A stretch of DNA of 64,000 nucleotides from Halobacteriovorax sp. (GTDB lineage: Bacteria > Bdellovibrionota > Bacteriovoracia > Bacteriovoracales > Bacteriovoracaceae), in assembly GCA_002720865.1 (NCBI GenBank), contig PBIO01000009.1:1-64000 (forward strand), in the 5' to 3' direction. Shown in pieces: positions 1-9,300 of the stretch (its first letter is position 1; every line of letters begins with the position of its first letter). Under the pieces are notes generated by a model. It was not told where the DNA came from, ran no database searches, and worked only from the letters and a program-made list of their open reading frames with translations. The position numbers and the translations under genes were made by a program.

Positions 1-1
1 A

Positions 2-3000
2 TATCAAGCAAATTATACAGCTCAAGCAGGAGATACTGAAGCAGCGCTAGGGTTTACCCTCGATTTTACGGATGCCACTGGAAACCCTGCAACACAAGTA
101 GTTGCTGTTACAGACGGATCTAGTGTCACCTTTGATGAGTCAGTACCAACGGCGACCTCGGTTAGCATTTACTCTAATAATGCCAACACTTCATTAGCAA
201 AAGTTGGTGACGTTGTTACTCTAAGCTTTACGGTAAGTGAACCTCTTCTTGGAAGTCCGACTGTTACTATCGATGGAAACGCCACGACTCTCGCTGGATC
301 GTATCCAACTTATCAAGCTAGTTATACCATGCAAACTGGAGATACCCAGGCCGCTCTAGGATTTACATTAGACTTTACAGACGTTGTTGGAAATAATGCT
401 GTTCAAGTAACAGCGGTAACAGATGCTTCATCAGTTACCTTTGATGAAACGGCTCCGAGCTCTACGCCTAGAACTATCTTTTCTAATAATGCTAATACGA
501 CACTGGCCAAGGTAGGGGATATTGTAACTCTTAGTTTTACAGTTAACGAAACTCTTATAGGTAATCCATCAGTAAGTATTGATGGGAACTCTGCAACTAT
601 CGGTGGAACTCATCCTGTTTATCAGGCCACATACACAATGCAGGCAGGAGATACAACTGGAGTTCTAACCTATGCAATCGATATTACAGATGCCGCTGGA
701 AATGCCGCGGGAACAATTGCAACTGTAACGGATGGAACAACGGTAACATTTGATGAAACACTACCAAGTGCAACGCCTGTAACGATCTACTCTAATAATG
801 CTAATACGGCCCTGGCTAAAGTAGGCGATGTTGTTACATTAAGTTTTACTGTAAGTGAGCCGCTTCTTGGTTCGCCAACGGTAACCATTGATGGAAAAGC
901 CGCCACTATTGCTGGAGCTTATCCAACTTATCAAGCGAACTATACGACTCAGGCCGGAGACACTGACGGGGTTCTTGCATTTACACTAGACTTTACTGAT
1001 CTTGCTGGAAATGCGGCCACACAAGTTACGGCCGTTACGGATGCTAGTTCCGTTACATTTGATGAAGTGCTACCAACGGCTACGCCAGTTACAATTGCTT
1101 CAAATAATGGTAATACTGCACTCGCCAAAATTGGGGATGTGGTAACTGTTAGCTTTACTGTGAACGAACCACTTCTTGGAAATCCAACGGTAACGATTGA
1201 TGGAAATGCAACGACTCTTGGAGGTGCGTATCCTAACTATAATGCAAGTTATACAATGCAAACTGGAGATACGCAGGCCGCTCTTAGTTTTACATTAGAT
1301 TTTACAGATGCATCAGGAAATCCAGCAACTCAGGTAACGGCGGTAACGGATGCTAGTTCAGTAACTTTTGATGAAACAGCACCGCTAGCGACTTCTGTAA
1401 CTATTTATTCTAATAATGGAAATACATCTAGAGCTAAAGTAGGTGATGTTGTTACTCTTAGCTTTACAGTAAATGAAACATTGTTAGGAAACCCATCTGT
1501 TTCAATTGATGGAAATTCAGCAACAATTGGCGGCGCTTATCCTACTTATACAGCATCTTACACAATGCAATCTGGGGATACTCAAGCTGCCTTAGGATTT
1601 GTTCTAGACTTTACTGATGCCGCTGGAAACCCAGCCGTACAAGTAACAGCTGTAACAGATGCTAGTTCAGTGACTTTTGATGAAAGTCAGCCTACGGCAT
1701 CGCCTGTTACAATTTATTCAAATAACGGAAACACGTCTCTTGCTAAAGTCGGTGATGATGTAACATTAAGTTTTACAGTAAGTGAACCACTTCTAGGTTC
1801 TCCAACTGTAACGATTGATGGAAACTCTGCTACAATTGGCGGATCCTATCCAACCTATACAGCAACTTATACGATGCAAGCCGGAGACAATGATGGAATA
1901 CTCGTCTTCACCTTAGACTTTGATGATGCTGTAGGAAATTCGGCAACACAAGTTACGGCCGTAACTGATGTTTCATCAGTTACCTTTGATGAAGTTGCTC
2001 CTACAGCTACGCCGGTCAATATTGCTTCAAATAATGTTGATCAAGTTTGGGCAAAAGTAGGTGACGTTGTTACTGTGAGTTTTACCGTAAATGAACCACT
2101 ACTTGGATCTCCAACAGTGACTATCGATGGTAATCCAGCAACTATCGGCGGAACTTACCCGAACTACTCTGCTAGCTATACAATGCAGACGGGAGATACT
2201 GAAGCCGTCCTAACATTTACTGTAGATTTTGATGATGCAGCTGGAAACTCTGCAACGCAAATTACTGCGGTAACAAATGCTTCATCTGTAACTTTCGATG
2301 AAACGGCCCCTGTACTTCAATTTGTTGATTCGTTCACAGATAATGGAACTTACAATAATCCAGACCTAATTCAAATTACAGCACATTATAATGACAATAT
2401 GAAAGTTGTTACGGCTAATCCTATTATTACTCTTGAAACGGGAGCTTCAGATGGCGAGGCAACATATTCAGGGGCGACGGCCGAGACCTTAACTTTTAAC
2501 TATACTGTAGCCGATGGTGAAAATAGTACTGACCTTACTTTTGATAATGCAACTACAATTAATTTAAATGGTGGTGTTATTTCTGACCTTGCTGGTAACG
2601 TTCCAGTATCTACTGCGCTTCCAGATAATGGGTCAGGTGATTCAATTTCAGATAGAGATCAGGTTATTATTGATACGGCAGAGCCAACAGTTCTTAGAGT
2701 ATCTGCTACAAATGCTAACGGTCTCTTTGGAATTGGTGATACCATTGATATTGAAGTTATCTTTAGTGAACCAGTTTCAGTATCTGTAGCCACTCCAAAT
2801 TTAACTATGGAAACAGGAACAACTGATCAAGTCGTTTCTTATTCAAGTGGAAGTAGCACAGACACATTAGTATTCCAGTATACCGTTCAAGTAGGGGATG
2901 ATAACGCTAATCTTGATTATGTAGCGACCAATTCACTAAATAAAAATGGAGCCAATATCCGTGATGCCGGTGACAATGATGCGGATGTCACTTTAGATAC

Positions 3001-5614
3001 TCCAATGACCGGTGGAGACTCATTAACGATACAAAAAGACCTAGATGTTGATGGTATTAGACCTACTGTTTCTCATGTACATGTAAACGACTTAGACGGT
3101 GAATATGGTATTGGTAAGCCATTTGAAATTTGGGTTGTAACCTCAGAGCCTGTATCTGTATCAGGATCACCAGTTCTGACTCTGGACTTAGATGGAACTC
3201 CAGCAACGGCTAACGCAACTTATGGAAGTGGAACGACTACGGATACCTTAAAGTTTGACTATCTTGTACTTGCTGGGCATGAAGCAGCCGACCTAGATTA
3301 TACAAATACGACAGCTCTTACAGCTGGTACATTTATTAGAGATGAACATGGAAACGACGCGACTCTTACGCTAGCAGCTCCAGGTGACCCTAACTCAATT
3401 TCGCATGATCAAGATATTGAAGTTAAAAACGTTGGACCACCAGACGCTATTGTTGATCTTGAAACAGCATCTAGATCTAAAAACTCTATTGAGCTTAACT
3501 GGACTGAGCCAGGAGATAATGGAACAGCAATTACCGATTATAGAGTTTACTATAAAATAGCCGGGGCTCCGAGCTGGACTCTCTTTAATGATGGGGTATC
3601 CCTTGACCTTAACGTTACAGTTACGGGTCTTTCAGTTAGCCAGGACTATGAGCTTATGGTTCAGGCCTATAACGGGGTTTATGCTTCATTAGATTCAAAT
3701 ATCGTGGCCGAAAGTACCTTCCCAAATAACCCATTTTTTGATGCGGATACTTTCCAGGCCTTTAATCTTGCTGGAACAACAGAATCTCAAATTGTCTCTT
3801 TTATTGATGATAATGTGATTACTGTTAGCGGGACTCCAACATTAACTCTTGATGCGGGTGAAACCGGAAGGATTACCGGTGGGCAAGGGACTATTGTAGA
3901 AGGAACCGGAGCTTTTTATCTCGCAGGAAGGTTGACTAATGGCGGAGGAGCAGGAAACACTGAAGAGGGTAATGTTGTCTGGCAAACAGCGGACTGGTCA
4001 GGAAAAGAGTTCTATTTTAATGGATCAAGAAGTCCTAGCCATAAAATTATTGTCCGCTTCTTCGAAGGATCAACCGGTGATGAAAGACAAGTTACAATCT
4101 CTGGTGGTGGACAAGCTGATGTAGTTTCAACAGGCCATGTGGCAGGAGATACGGTTGAACTTGAAGTTCTAGGAACAGGTTCTTATAGTCTTACAGCAAC
4201 GGGAACTGTTCTTGCCTACCAGTACTCAACAAATGGAACTTTTGGAACAAGGGTAGAGGATCCAAAACCTGTTGTGCCTAAGTCACTTAAAATAATTGGT
4301 GTACCATCTAGAAATGCTTATGTTTCTCCTGACGCTGATGGAACTGTAAGTTGGTGGGATTCTGCGACCAACACCGGAACTGATCCAACCTTTGCTGTTA
4401 CAGAAGGGGCGCAAAATACTCTAAACCCAGGTAGTACTCCTGATGCAAACTATACGGAGCAGGCCATGATTATTCAACATGCTTCAATTAGTGTGGCCGC
4501 TAGATCAACTGCTGACTCAGATGGTAATTGTTCAGCTCCATTTATGTCCACAGCTAGAATGAGAAGAAGTTTTGGTATTAACGTTGGAGCTCACTGGGTG
4601 AAACTTGCTTCAATTTATCCAGCAAAAGTATTTCAGCTTAATCCGGATGGAACAGTAGCAAGCTTTACTTTAAGTAGAGCAGGAACAAATGTGAACGCTC
4701 CATATGATCATTATATTGGTGCAGATGATGTGTTATCAGTTCAAGAAGGTACACTCTTTTTCTCTACTGCACGTATGCAGATGTGGTATGAACCGGATGA
4801 TGATACGAATAATGGATTTGCAAACTCTGCCAACGACGATGAAACAATTATGTTTGGCTGGGATGCTCCAGTACCGAATATGCAAAATATCGGAGCTGAC
4901 TTAATTGGTTGGTATGATTTTGACAATAAAAACTTCATGTTTACAGACTCTGCCTGTACAGATGGGAATCAGCCTACTACTGATAACGACAATATTGGTT
5001 GTGTGCGTGACCTCTCTGGTAACGGTAACGATGCCACAATTGGATCTAATTACCCTGCCTTTAAGAAGGATGTAACGGCCTTTGGTGGAAGAAATGGTAT
5101 TGAGTTTGCTGACACATTAGAGAAACTAAATATCTCTACTTCAGCGCTTGAAGGAACAGAGTATACTATCTGTGCTGCTGTCCTAAGAAAGGCTATGAGC
5201 TCCACTGTTGATAACTACTTTATTGGTATTCCTTCAACAAATACTAATGAAGGATTACAGGTTGGTTACTCAGCAGATACAACACTGATGTTCACTCAAG
5301 TAACAAATGACTTAACGAGAGGAACCGTGACTTATACTCCAACAACTCCAGCAGTTGTATGTGCTGAGCTTGATTCAACAGGAAAAGCTATTATTGAGAA
5401 ACGCGCTGGTACTGAAAGGACCACTAGCGATGCTGTAACTACACAAATTCAAGCCTCTGCTCCTAACACCCTCAATATTGGTCAAGGTAATAATGGTCAA
5501 GGCTTCGATGGTACTATCGGTGAGATCTTAATTTTCAACAATTCCATGACAGATGCTGAACGTCTAGAAGTGGAGAACTATCTCATCAAGAAATGGAATG
5601 TCTCCGGCTTCTAA
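2..5614 (+). CDS. Giant Ig-like repeat surface protein, 5' end outside window
   Basis: The reading frame is open from base 2, so the gene starts upstream of the window; 1,870 codons are visible. The visible N-terminal part is a tandem array of ~103-residue bacterial Ig-like units, each with KVGDVVTLSFTV, TVTIDG, a GDT turn, an LDFTDAAGN-type strand and a closing SSVTFDE. Three more divergent beta-sandwich units follow (about 2303-3435). Next come a fibronectin type III-like domain (about 3436-3715, with SIELNWTEPGDNG), an unassigned beta-rich stretch, and a C-terminal LamG/concanavalin-like module (about 4890-5614, with DLSGNGNDA and ENYLIKKW). No C-terminal anchor is visible. Such architecture is typical of secreted adhesins; the actual ligand cannot be read from sequence. 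A shorter version starting at ATG 329 would be an artefact, because the repeat pattern continues upstream. Confidence 0.9.
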   Translation, partial: YQANYTAQAGDTEAALGFTLDFTDATGNPATQVVAVTDGSSVTFDESVPTATSVSIYSNNANTSLAKVGDVVTLSFTVSEPLLGSPTVTIDGNATTLAGSYPTYQASYTMQTGDTQAALGFTLDFTDVVGNNAVQVTAVTDASSVTFDETAPSSTPRTIFSNNANTTLAKVGDIVTLSFTVNETLIGNPSVSIDGNSATIGGTHPVYQATYTMQAGDTTGVLTYAIDITDAAGNAAGTIATVTDGTTVTFDETLPSATPVTIYSNNANTALAKVGDVVTLSFTVSEPLLGSPTVTIDGKAATIAGAYPTYQANYTTQAGDTDGVLAFTLDFTDLAGNAATQVTAVTDASSVTFDEVLPTATPVTIASNNGNTALAKIGDVVTVSFTVNEPLLGNPTVTIDGNATTLGGAYPNYNASYTMQTGDTQAALSFTLDFTDASGNPATQVTAVTDASSVTFDETAPLATSVTIYSNNGNTSRAKVGDVVTLSFTVNETLLGNPSVSIDGNSATIGGAYPTYTASYTMQSGDTQAALGFVLDFTDAAGNPAVQVTAVTDASSVTFDESQPTASPVTIYSNNGNTSLAKVGDDVTLSFTVSEPLLGSPTVTIDGNSATIGGSYPTYTATYTMQAGDNDGILVFTLDFDDAVGNSATQVTAVTDVSSVTFDEVAPTATPVNIASNNVDQVWAKVGDVVTVSFTVNEPLLGSPTVTIDGNPATIGGTYPNYSASYTMQTGDTEAVLTFTVDFDDAAGNSATQITAVTNASSVTFDETAPVLQFVDSFTDNGTYNNPDLIQITAHYNDNMKVVTANPIITLETGASDGEATYSGATAETLTFNYTVADGENSTDLTFDNATTINLNGGVISDLAGNVPVSTALPDNGSGDSISDRDQVIIDTAEPTVLRVSATNANGLFGIGDTIDIEVIFSEPVSVSVATPNLTMETGTTDQVVSYSSGSSTDTLVFQYTVQVGDDNANLDYVATNSLNKNGANIRDAGDNDADVTLDTPMTGGDSLTIQKDLDVDGIRPTVSHVHVNDLDGEYGIGKPFEIWVVTSEPVSVSGSPVLTLDLDGTPATANATYGSGTTTDTLKFDYLVLAGHEAADLDYTNTTALTAGTFIRDEHGNDATLTLAAPGDPNSISHDQDIEVKNVGPPDAIVDLETASRSKNSIELNWTEPGDNGTAITDYRVYYKIAGAPSWTLFNDGVSLDLNVTVTGLSVSQDYELMVQAYNGVYASLDSNIVAESTFPNNPFFDADTFQAFNLAGTTESQIVSFIDDNVITVSGTPTLTLDAGETGRITGGQGTIVEGTGAFYLAGRLTNGGGAGNTEEGNVVWQTADWSGKEFYFNGSRSPSHKIIVRFFEGSTGDERQVTISGGGQADVVSTGHVAGDTVELEVLGTGSYSLTATGTVLAYQYSTNGTFGTRVEDPKPVVPKSLKIIGVPSRNAYVSPDADGTVSWWDSATNTGTDPTFAVTEGAQNTLNPGSTPDANYTEQAMIIQHASISVAARSTADSDGNCSAPFMSTARMRRSFGINVGAHWVKLASIYPAKVFQLNPDGTVASFTLSRAGTNVNAPYDHYIGADDVLSVQEGTLFFSTARMQMWYEPDDDTNNGFANSANDDETIMFGWDAPVPNMQNIGADLIGWYDFDNKNFMFTDSACTDGNQPTTDNDNIGCVRDLSGNGNDATIGSNYPAFKKDVTAFGGRNGIEFADTLEKLNISTSALEGTEYTICAAVLRKAMSSTVDNYFIGIPSTNTNEGLQVGYSADTTLMFTQVTNDLTRGTVTYTPTTPAVVCAELDSTGKAIIEKRAGTERTTSDAVTTQIQASAPNTLNIGQGNNGQGFDGTIGEILIFNNSMTDAERLEVENYLIKKWNVSGF
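140..2302 (+). repeat. Seven in-frame 309-bp tandem repeats (Ig-like units)
   Basis: The codons for the closing TFDE motif end at 139, 448, 757, 1066, 1375, 1684, 1993 and 2302 (those at 139, 448, 1684, 1993 and 2302 were read base by base), consistent with a spacing of exactly 309 bp (103 codons). A further partial unit precedes base 139. Units differ at many synonymous sites, so the array is old or diverging rather than freshly amplified. The constant length fits selection on domain fold and the potential for in-frame expansion or contraction by recombination. Confidence 0.9.
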
Positions 5615-5617
5615 AAT

Positions 5618-5642
5618 AAAAGGTTCCATGTACCTTTTGGGG
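5618..5642 (-). repeat. REP-like palindrome, copy 1 (inverted)
   Basis: Read on the minus strand this is CCCAAAAGGTACATGG followed by AACCTTTT. It lies immediately downstream of the adhesin stop codon and upstream of the transposase gene. It is 21 of 24 bases identical to the copy at 6341-6364 in the opposite orientation. It could also act as a weak hairpin terminator for the adhesin gene. Confidence 0.75.
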
Positions 5643-5729
5643 TGTGTCGCATTATTTAAAAGTGAAAAAAATTGGGATGTTTTGAAATAAAAAATGCACG
5701 AATTCTTATTTTTTTATTAAATAGCTTTT

Positions 5730-6323
5730 ATGCCGAGGAAAAACCTTATTCGAACAGATCAGTTTCCCTACCACGTAACAATTAGATGTAATAATAAAGA
5801 ATGGTTTGATCTACCGAGAGAAGATGTTTGGAGGTACTGTATTTCCTCTATTAGAATAGCCTCTAAAAAGTATCCAGTTAAGATTCAAGCATTTGTCCTA
5901 ATGGGAAATCACTATCATCTTATGATCTGGACCCCAAATTCTGATTTAGATCGTTTCATGTATGAAATGAACAGGACATTATCAAAATATTTAAGGCAAG
6001 AGACTAGGCGAATAAACAGGATTTTTGGGGATCGATACAAGTGGAGTCTTATTCAAAATGAAATATATTATCAAATTGTATTGAAATATATTTATCAAAA
6101 CCCTGTAAGGGCGGGGATTTCTAATTTTTGTGAGGAGTATAGATTCTCGACTCTTTATTATTTTTTAAACTTAGATATTCTACCATTTGAGCTTTATAAA
6201 CCGACAATAGGTGATAAAAATGAATTTCTTAAATGGGTTAATAGTGAATATGAAAACAGGGAAAGAGAGAAAATTCAAAAAGCTCTTAAAAGACCAGTGT
6301 TCAAGTGGCATAAATTTAATTAG
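5730..6323 (+). CDS. REP-associated tyrosine transposase (RAYT, Y1_Tnp family)
   Basis: The 197-residue product is a Y1 HUH-type transposase-like protein. The metal-binding HUH motif is HYH in MGNHYHLMIW (residues 61-63). The candidate nucleophile is Tyr120 in the LKYIYQNPVRAG segment, the signature of the RAYT/TnpA-REP branch rather than of IS200/IS605 elements. RAYTs are single-copy domesticated relatives thought to cut and mobilise REP palindromes in single-stranded DNA. This gene is bracketed by inverted REP-like palindromes at 5618-5642 and 6341-6364. Its last 8 bases overlap the end of the convergent giant gene. The upstream region has no obvious Shine-Dalgarno sequence and the start is ATG at 5730. 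Catalytic motifs are intact, so it may be active. Confidence 0.88.
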   Translation: MPRKNLIRTDQFPYHVTIRCNNKEWFDLPREDVWRYCISSIRIASKKYPVKIQAFVLMGNHYHLMIWTPNSDLDRFMYEMNRTLSKYLRQETRRINRIFGDRYKWSLIQNEIYYQIVLKYIYQNPVRAGISNFCEEYRFSTLYYFLNLDILPFELYKPTIGDKNEFLKWVNSEYENREREKIQKALKRPVFKWHKFN

Positions 6324-9300
6324 CCTTTGACGCGATACGGCCCAAAAGGAGCATGGAACCTTTGAGGAGGAGGAAGTAGAAAAGGAATTCGAGAAGGCCG
6401 AAGGGCCACGAAGGTCCGTTAGATCCGGTGCCATCATCTGCAACAGCAGAGCAACCTCCACCTGCGGCACTGGCCTGACTGGCCGGAGCCGGAGCAGCAG
6501 TAACTGGGGCTGAGTTAAAGACGGCCTCCGGAATTCTCATAGAAGGGTCACCAATTAGCACCATCGATTTTACTGTGTCGTTAGTAACCGCATCAGAGCT
6601 TTGCTTTAGCTTTGAGGCTAAGAACATATCACCAATAGTAGTATCTTTATCAAAATTTGTTTTTGATTCTTGGACTAGCTCATTCATAAAAGAAGTTGCT
6701 AAGTTATTTTGAGAAACAGGAGAGGATAAAGTCGTTGATCCCCAAAAAGCTACGGCCCCGCCATCTTTATTAAGTACCATCTCTTCAGCGAGAGAAGTAT
6801 TTGATCCATTGGCGTCATAGAAGTGACCATTCAGACAATTAAAGGCCATGATGATTGGAAGCTTATCATTAGTTAAGGCTTTAGCATCGGCTACTTCATA
6901 AAAAGTATTTCCATCATAACTACCCCATTCTCCTTCACCTCCATGGCCATAATAGGTAACCACTAGAGGGGAGTCATTCAATAAACTATTAATTTGAGTT
7001 TTCGTAGCAGCATCACTACCAATCTGATTTCTATCGACTATATCTGAATCAGTTGATGAGAAGTGCTGTCCTGATATACTTGAAAGGTTTGAGACGTAAC
7101 TCGAAAACCCTTCATTGTCTTCGGTACCAACAATATAAGAAGCCGTTTTTAATTTGTCTCCTAGAGGAGCTTTATCTCCAGCTTCGTAGTTTAGAAGTTT
7201 AGTAATATAATTTTCCAGAACGATAGGGTCAGAGGTTGGAATTCGACCAATACTTAATCTTGGAAGTCCCGTTATATTGTCTTCACCGAACCATTGATCA
7301 GAGCCAAAATCATTATGAAGGCCTTTTACAAGTGGCATCGGCGTTTTCTTTATGCCAGCACTTATGGCTAAGTCAGCTTTTGAGTCATAAGTGGCGTCTC
7401 CTAAAAGAAGGAGGTATTTTGGCTTAACATCGTAATTATCCAGTGTGTACTGAACAAAGTCTTTTACTGCCTGAATAGAAACTCTACCGTGGCTAAACTG
7501 AGAGTAGATTTGATCGTAACTAACCTCCATGACCTCTAGCCCCTGTGACTCTCTGGCGTCTATAAGAGGCTGAGAGATATCAATAAGACCTTGTTCGCCT
7601 ATAATGAGTAAGTCAGCTCCATTCGATGAATCTTTAAGGTCGTAAATATAACCATCCACAAGTTTAAGTGATTCAACTGAATTAAAACTATTGGCATCTT
7701 TTATCCAAAGCTTTTTACCACTCCTACCAAACTCACCTGGGTGTGTGTTAAAGAGGGTGTAATAAGTAGAACCACCATCATTAGTGTTGATGGCCTGATC
7801 TTGATATTTTAAACCTTCGTTAGAGTTAGATATGTCATAAATGGAAATCTGATTTGATGAAAAATTACCAGCATACACTTGACTATGAGCTTCTGCATTT
7901 CCAATAATTAAATTAGTTCCGTCAGATTCATTTAAGGCATTATAGGTTATCTCGACTTTATCGATATAGATCATATCGTAATCACCAGCTAGCTCTAACT
8001 TATCTCCCTGGGCCTCAAGACGTATGACATTACTTCCTTGAACAAACTGTCCACTTGGTATCTCAAAGGTATGGGCCGTTGGCATATTTGTGCTAAACTC
8101 CACCGAGTCTAATAAGTTTGACCCATTAAGCTTTAGGCCTAGGTGATGTTTTGTACTTTCGTAAGAGTAAAAGGACATTCGTCCAGTAAAATAGACTTTT
8201 ATATAAACGGTACTGCCAATATTTTGATTTAACTTATTTAGATCTGCTGTAACATCTAATCTAGAGTAAGTATTTGGAGTGCTACCTTTGACCGTAACAA
8301 GTCTTTTCCAGTAGAGATGTTCAATATTTCCGCCAATTGGCACATCAAAGAGTGCCGTTAAGTTTTTCTCGTATAGGTCAGTCCTCTCTACTGAATCTAA
8401 ATCGCGATCAGGAATGGCGTTATTATTATTAACCGGATCAAATCTTCTAGGGGAGTCCCAGTATTCAGAATCATTCTCCTCATCCATATCAAAGAGGGTT
8501 AAAACAACTTCATCTAAATTATCTTCTATTGAATACTCAAAAGGAGCGTAAAAACTAATTTTATCACCTGAATTGAAAACACCATCAGCGTCTTCAATTT
8601 CTATTGGAAGTTCCTTCCCGTGATAATAAAGTCTTAAATCAGAAGTATTTTCTAAGTGGAAAGGTCCTTCTAAATAGTCATTATAAAGATCGTCATAGCT
8701 TATTTGGTAGAAGCCTTCCGCTGTGTACTTAATCCTTAGGTTTCCTTCCCAAGCTGAGGGCTCCACAATAGAGGTATCTGCTGGAGGACTATAATCCCAA
8801 GCATCACCATCTAGTCCCACATCAAGGACAATATCATCTAACTTAGTAAGACTATTGGCGACTGGATTATATTTTAAGGGAGTTATAAAAACTTCAAGGT
8901 AATACTTATTTCCAATTTGCTTTGCAGTGTTGGAAACAGTGACAAAAGAGCTAGGTAAAACTTGATTGTTGCTATAAAAGTTAGAGTCAATTGAATATAT
9001 TGGTTCTAGAACATTACTATTATTAAGCACCCAAGAAGGAGCGGGTGCAATATCGTCGCCAGAGAGATCTCCTGATTTATCAGAAGTATTTATAGAGACT
9101 TGATTACTCGTACTGCTTGTAAAATTAACATCTACTGGGATAAGTACCGTTCTCGTTAGAAGCTCTGGCTTATCAGCCTCTATTGTTTTTGAATAACCGT
9201 TGATGGCCACATTTTTATAATTTCCATCCCAACTTGAAACTGAAGTATTAAGTGCCGCGGGGCTTATTTTAATTCTTAAAGAACTATTTGTTTGGGCCAA

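Noticed and set aside
140-2302. 309-bp repeats as a non-coding satellite or CRISPR
   Set aside because: The frame is uninterrupted and the changes between units are largely synonymous or conservative, so it is a protein repeat.
5614-6364. Complete insertion sequence of the IS200/IS605 type
   Set aside because: The protein is of the RAYT branch, and the flanking palindromes occur elsewhere without a transposase, so this is a REP/RAYT locus and not a classical IS.
6180-6470. 96-residue minus-strand frame over the transposase end
   Set aside because: It crosses two genes with better evidence and has no ribosome-binding site or recognisable motifs.
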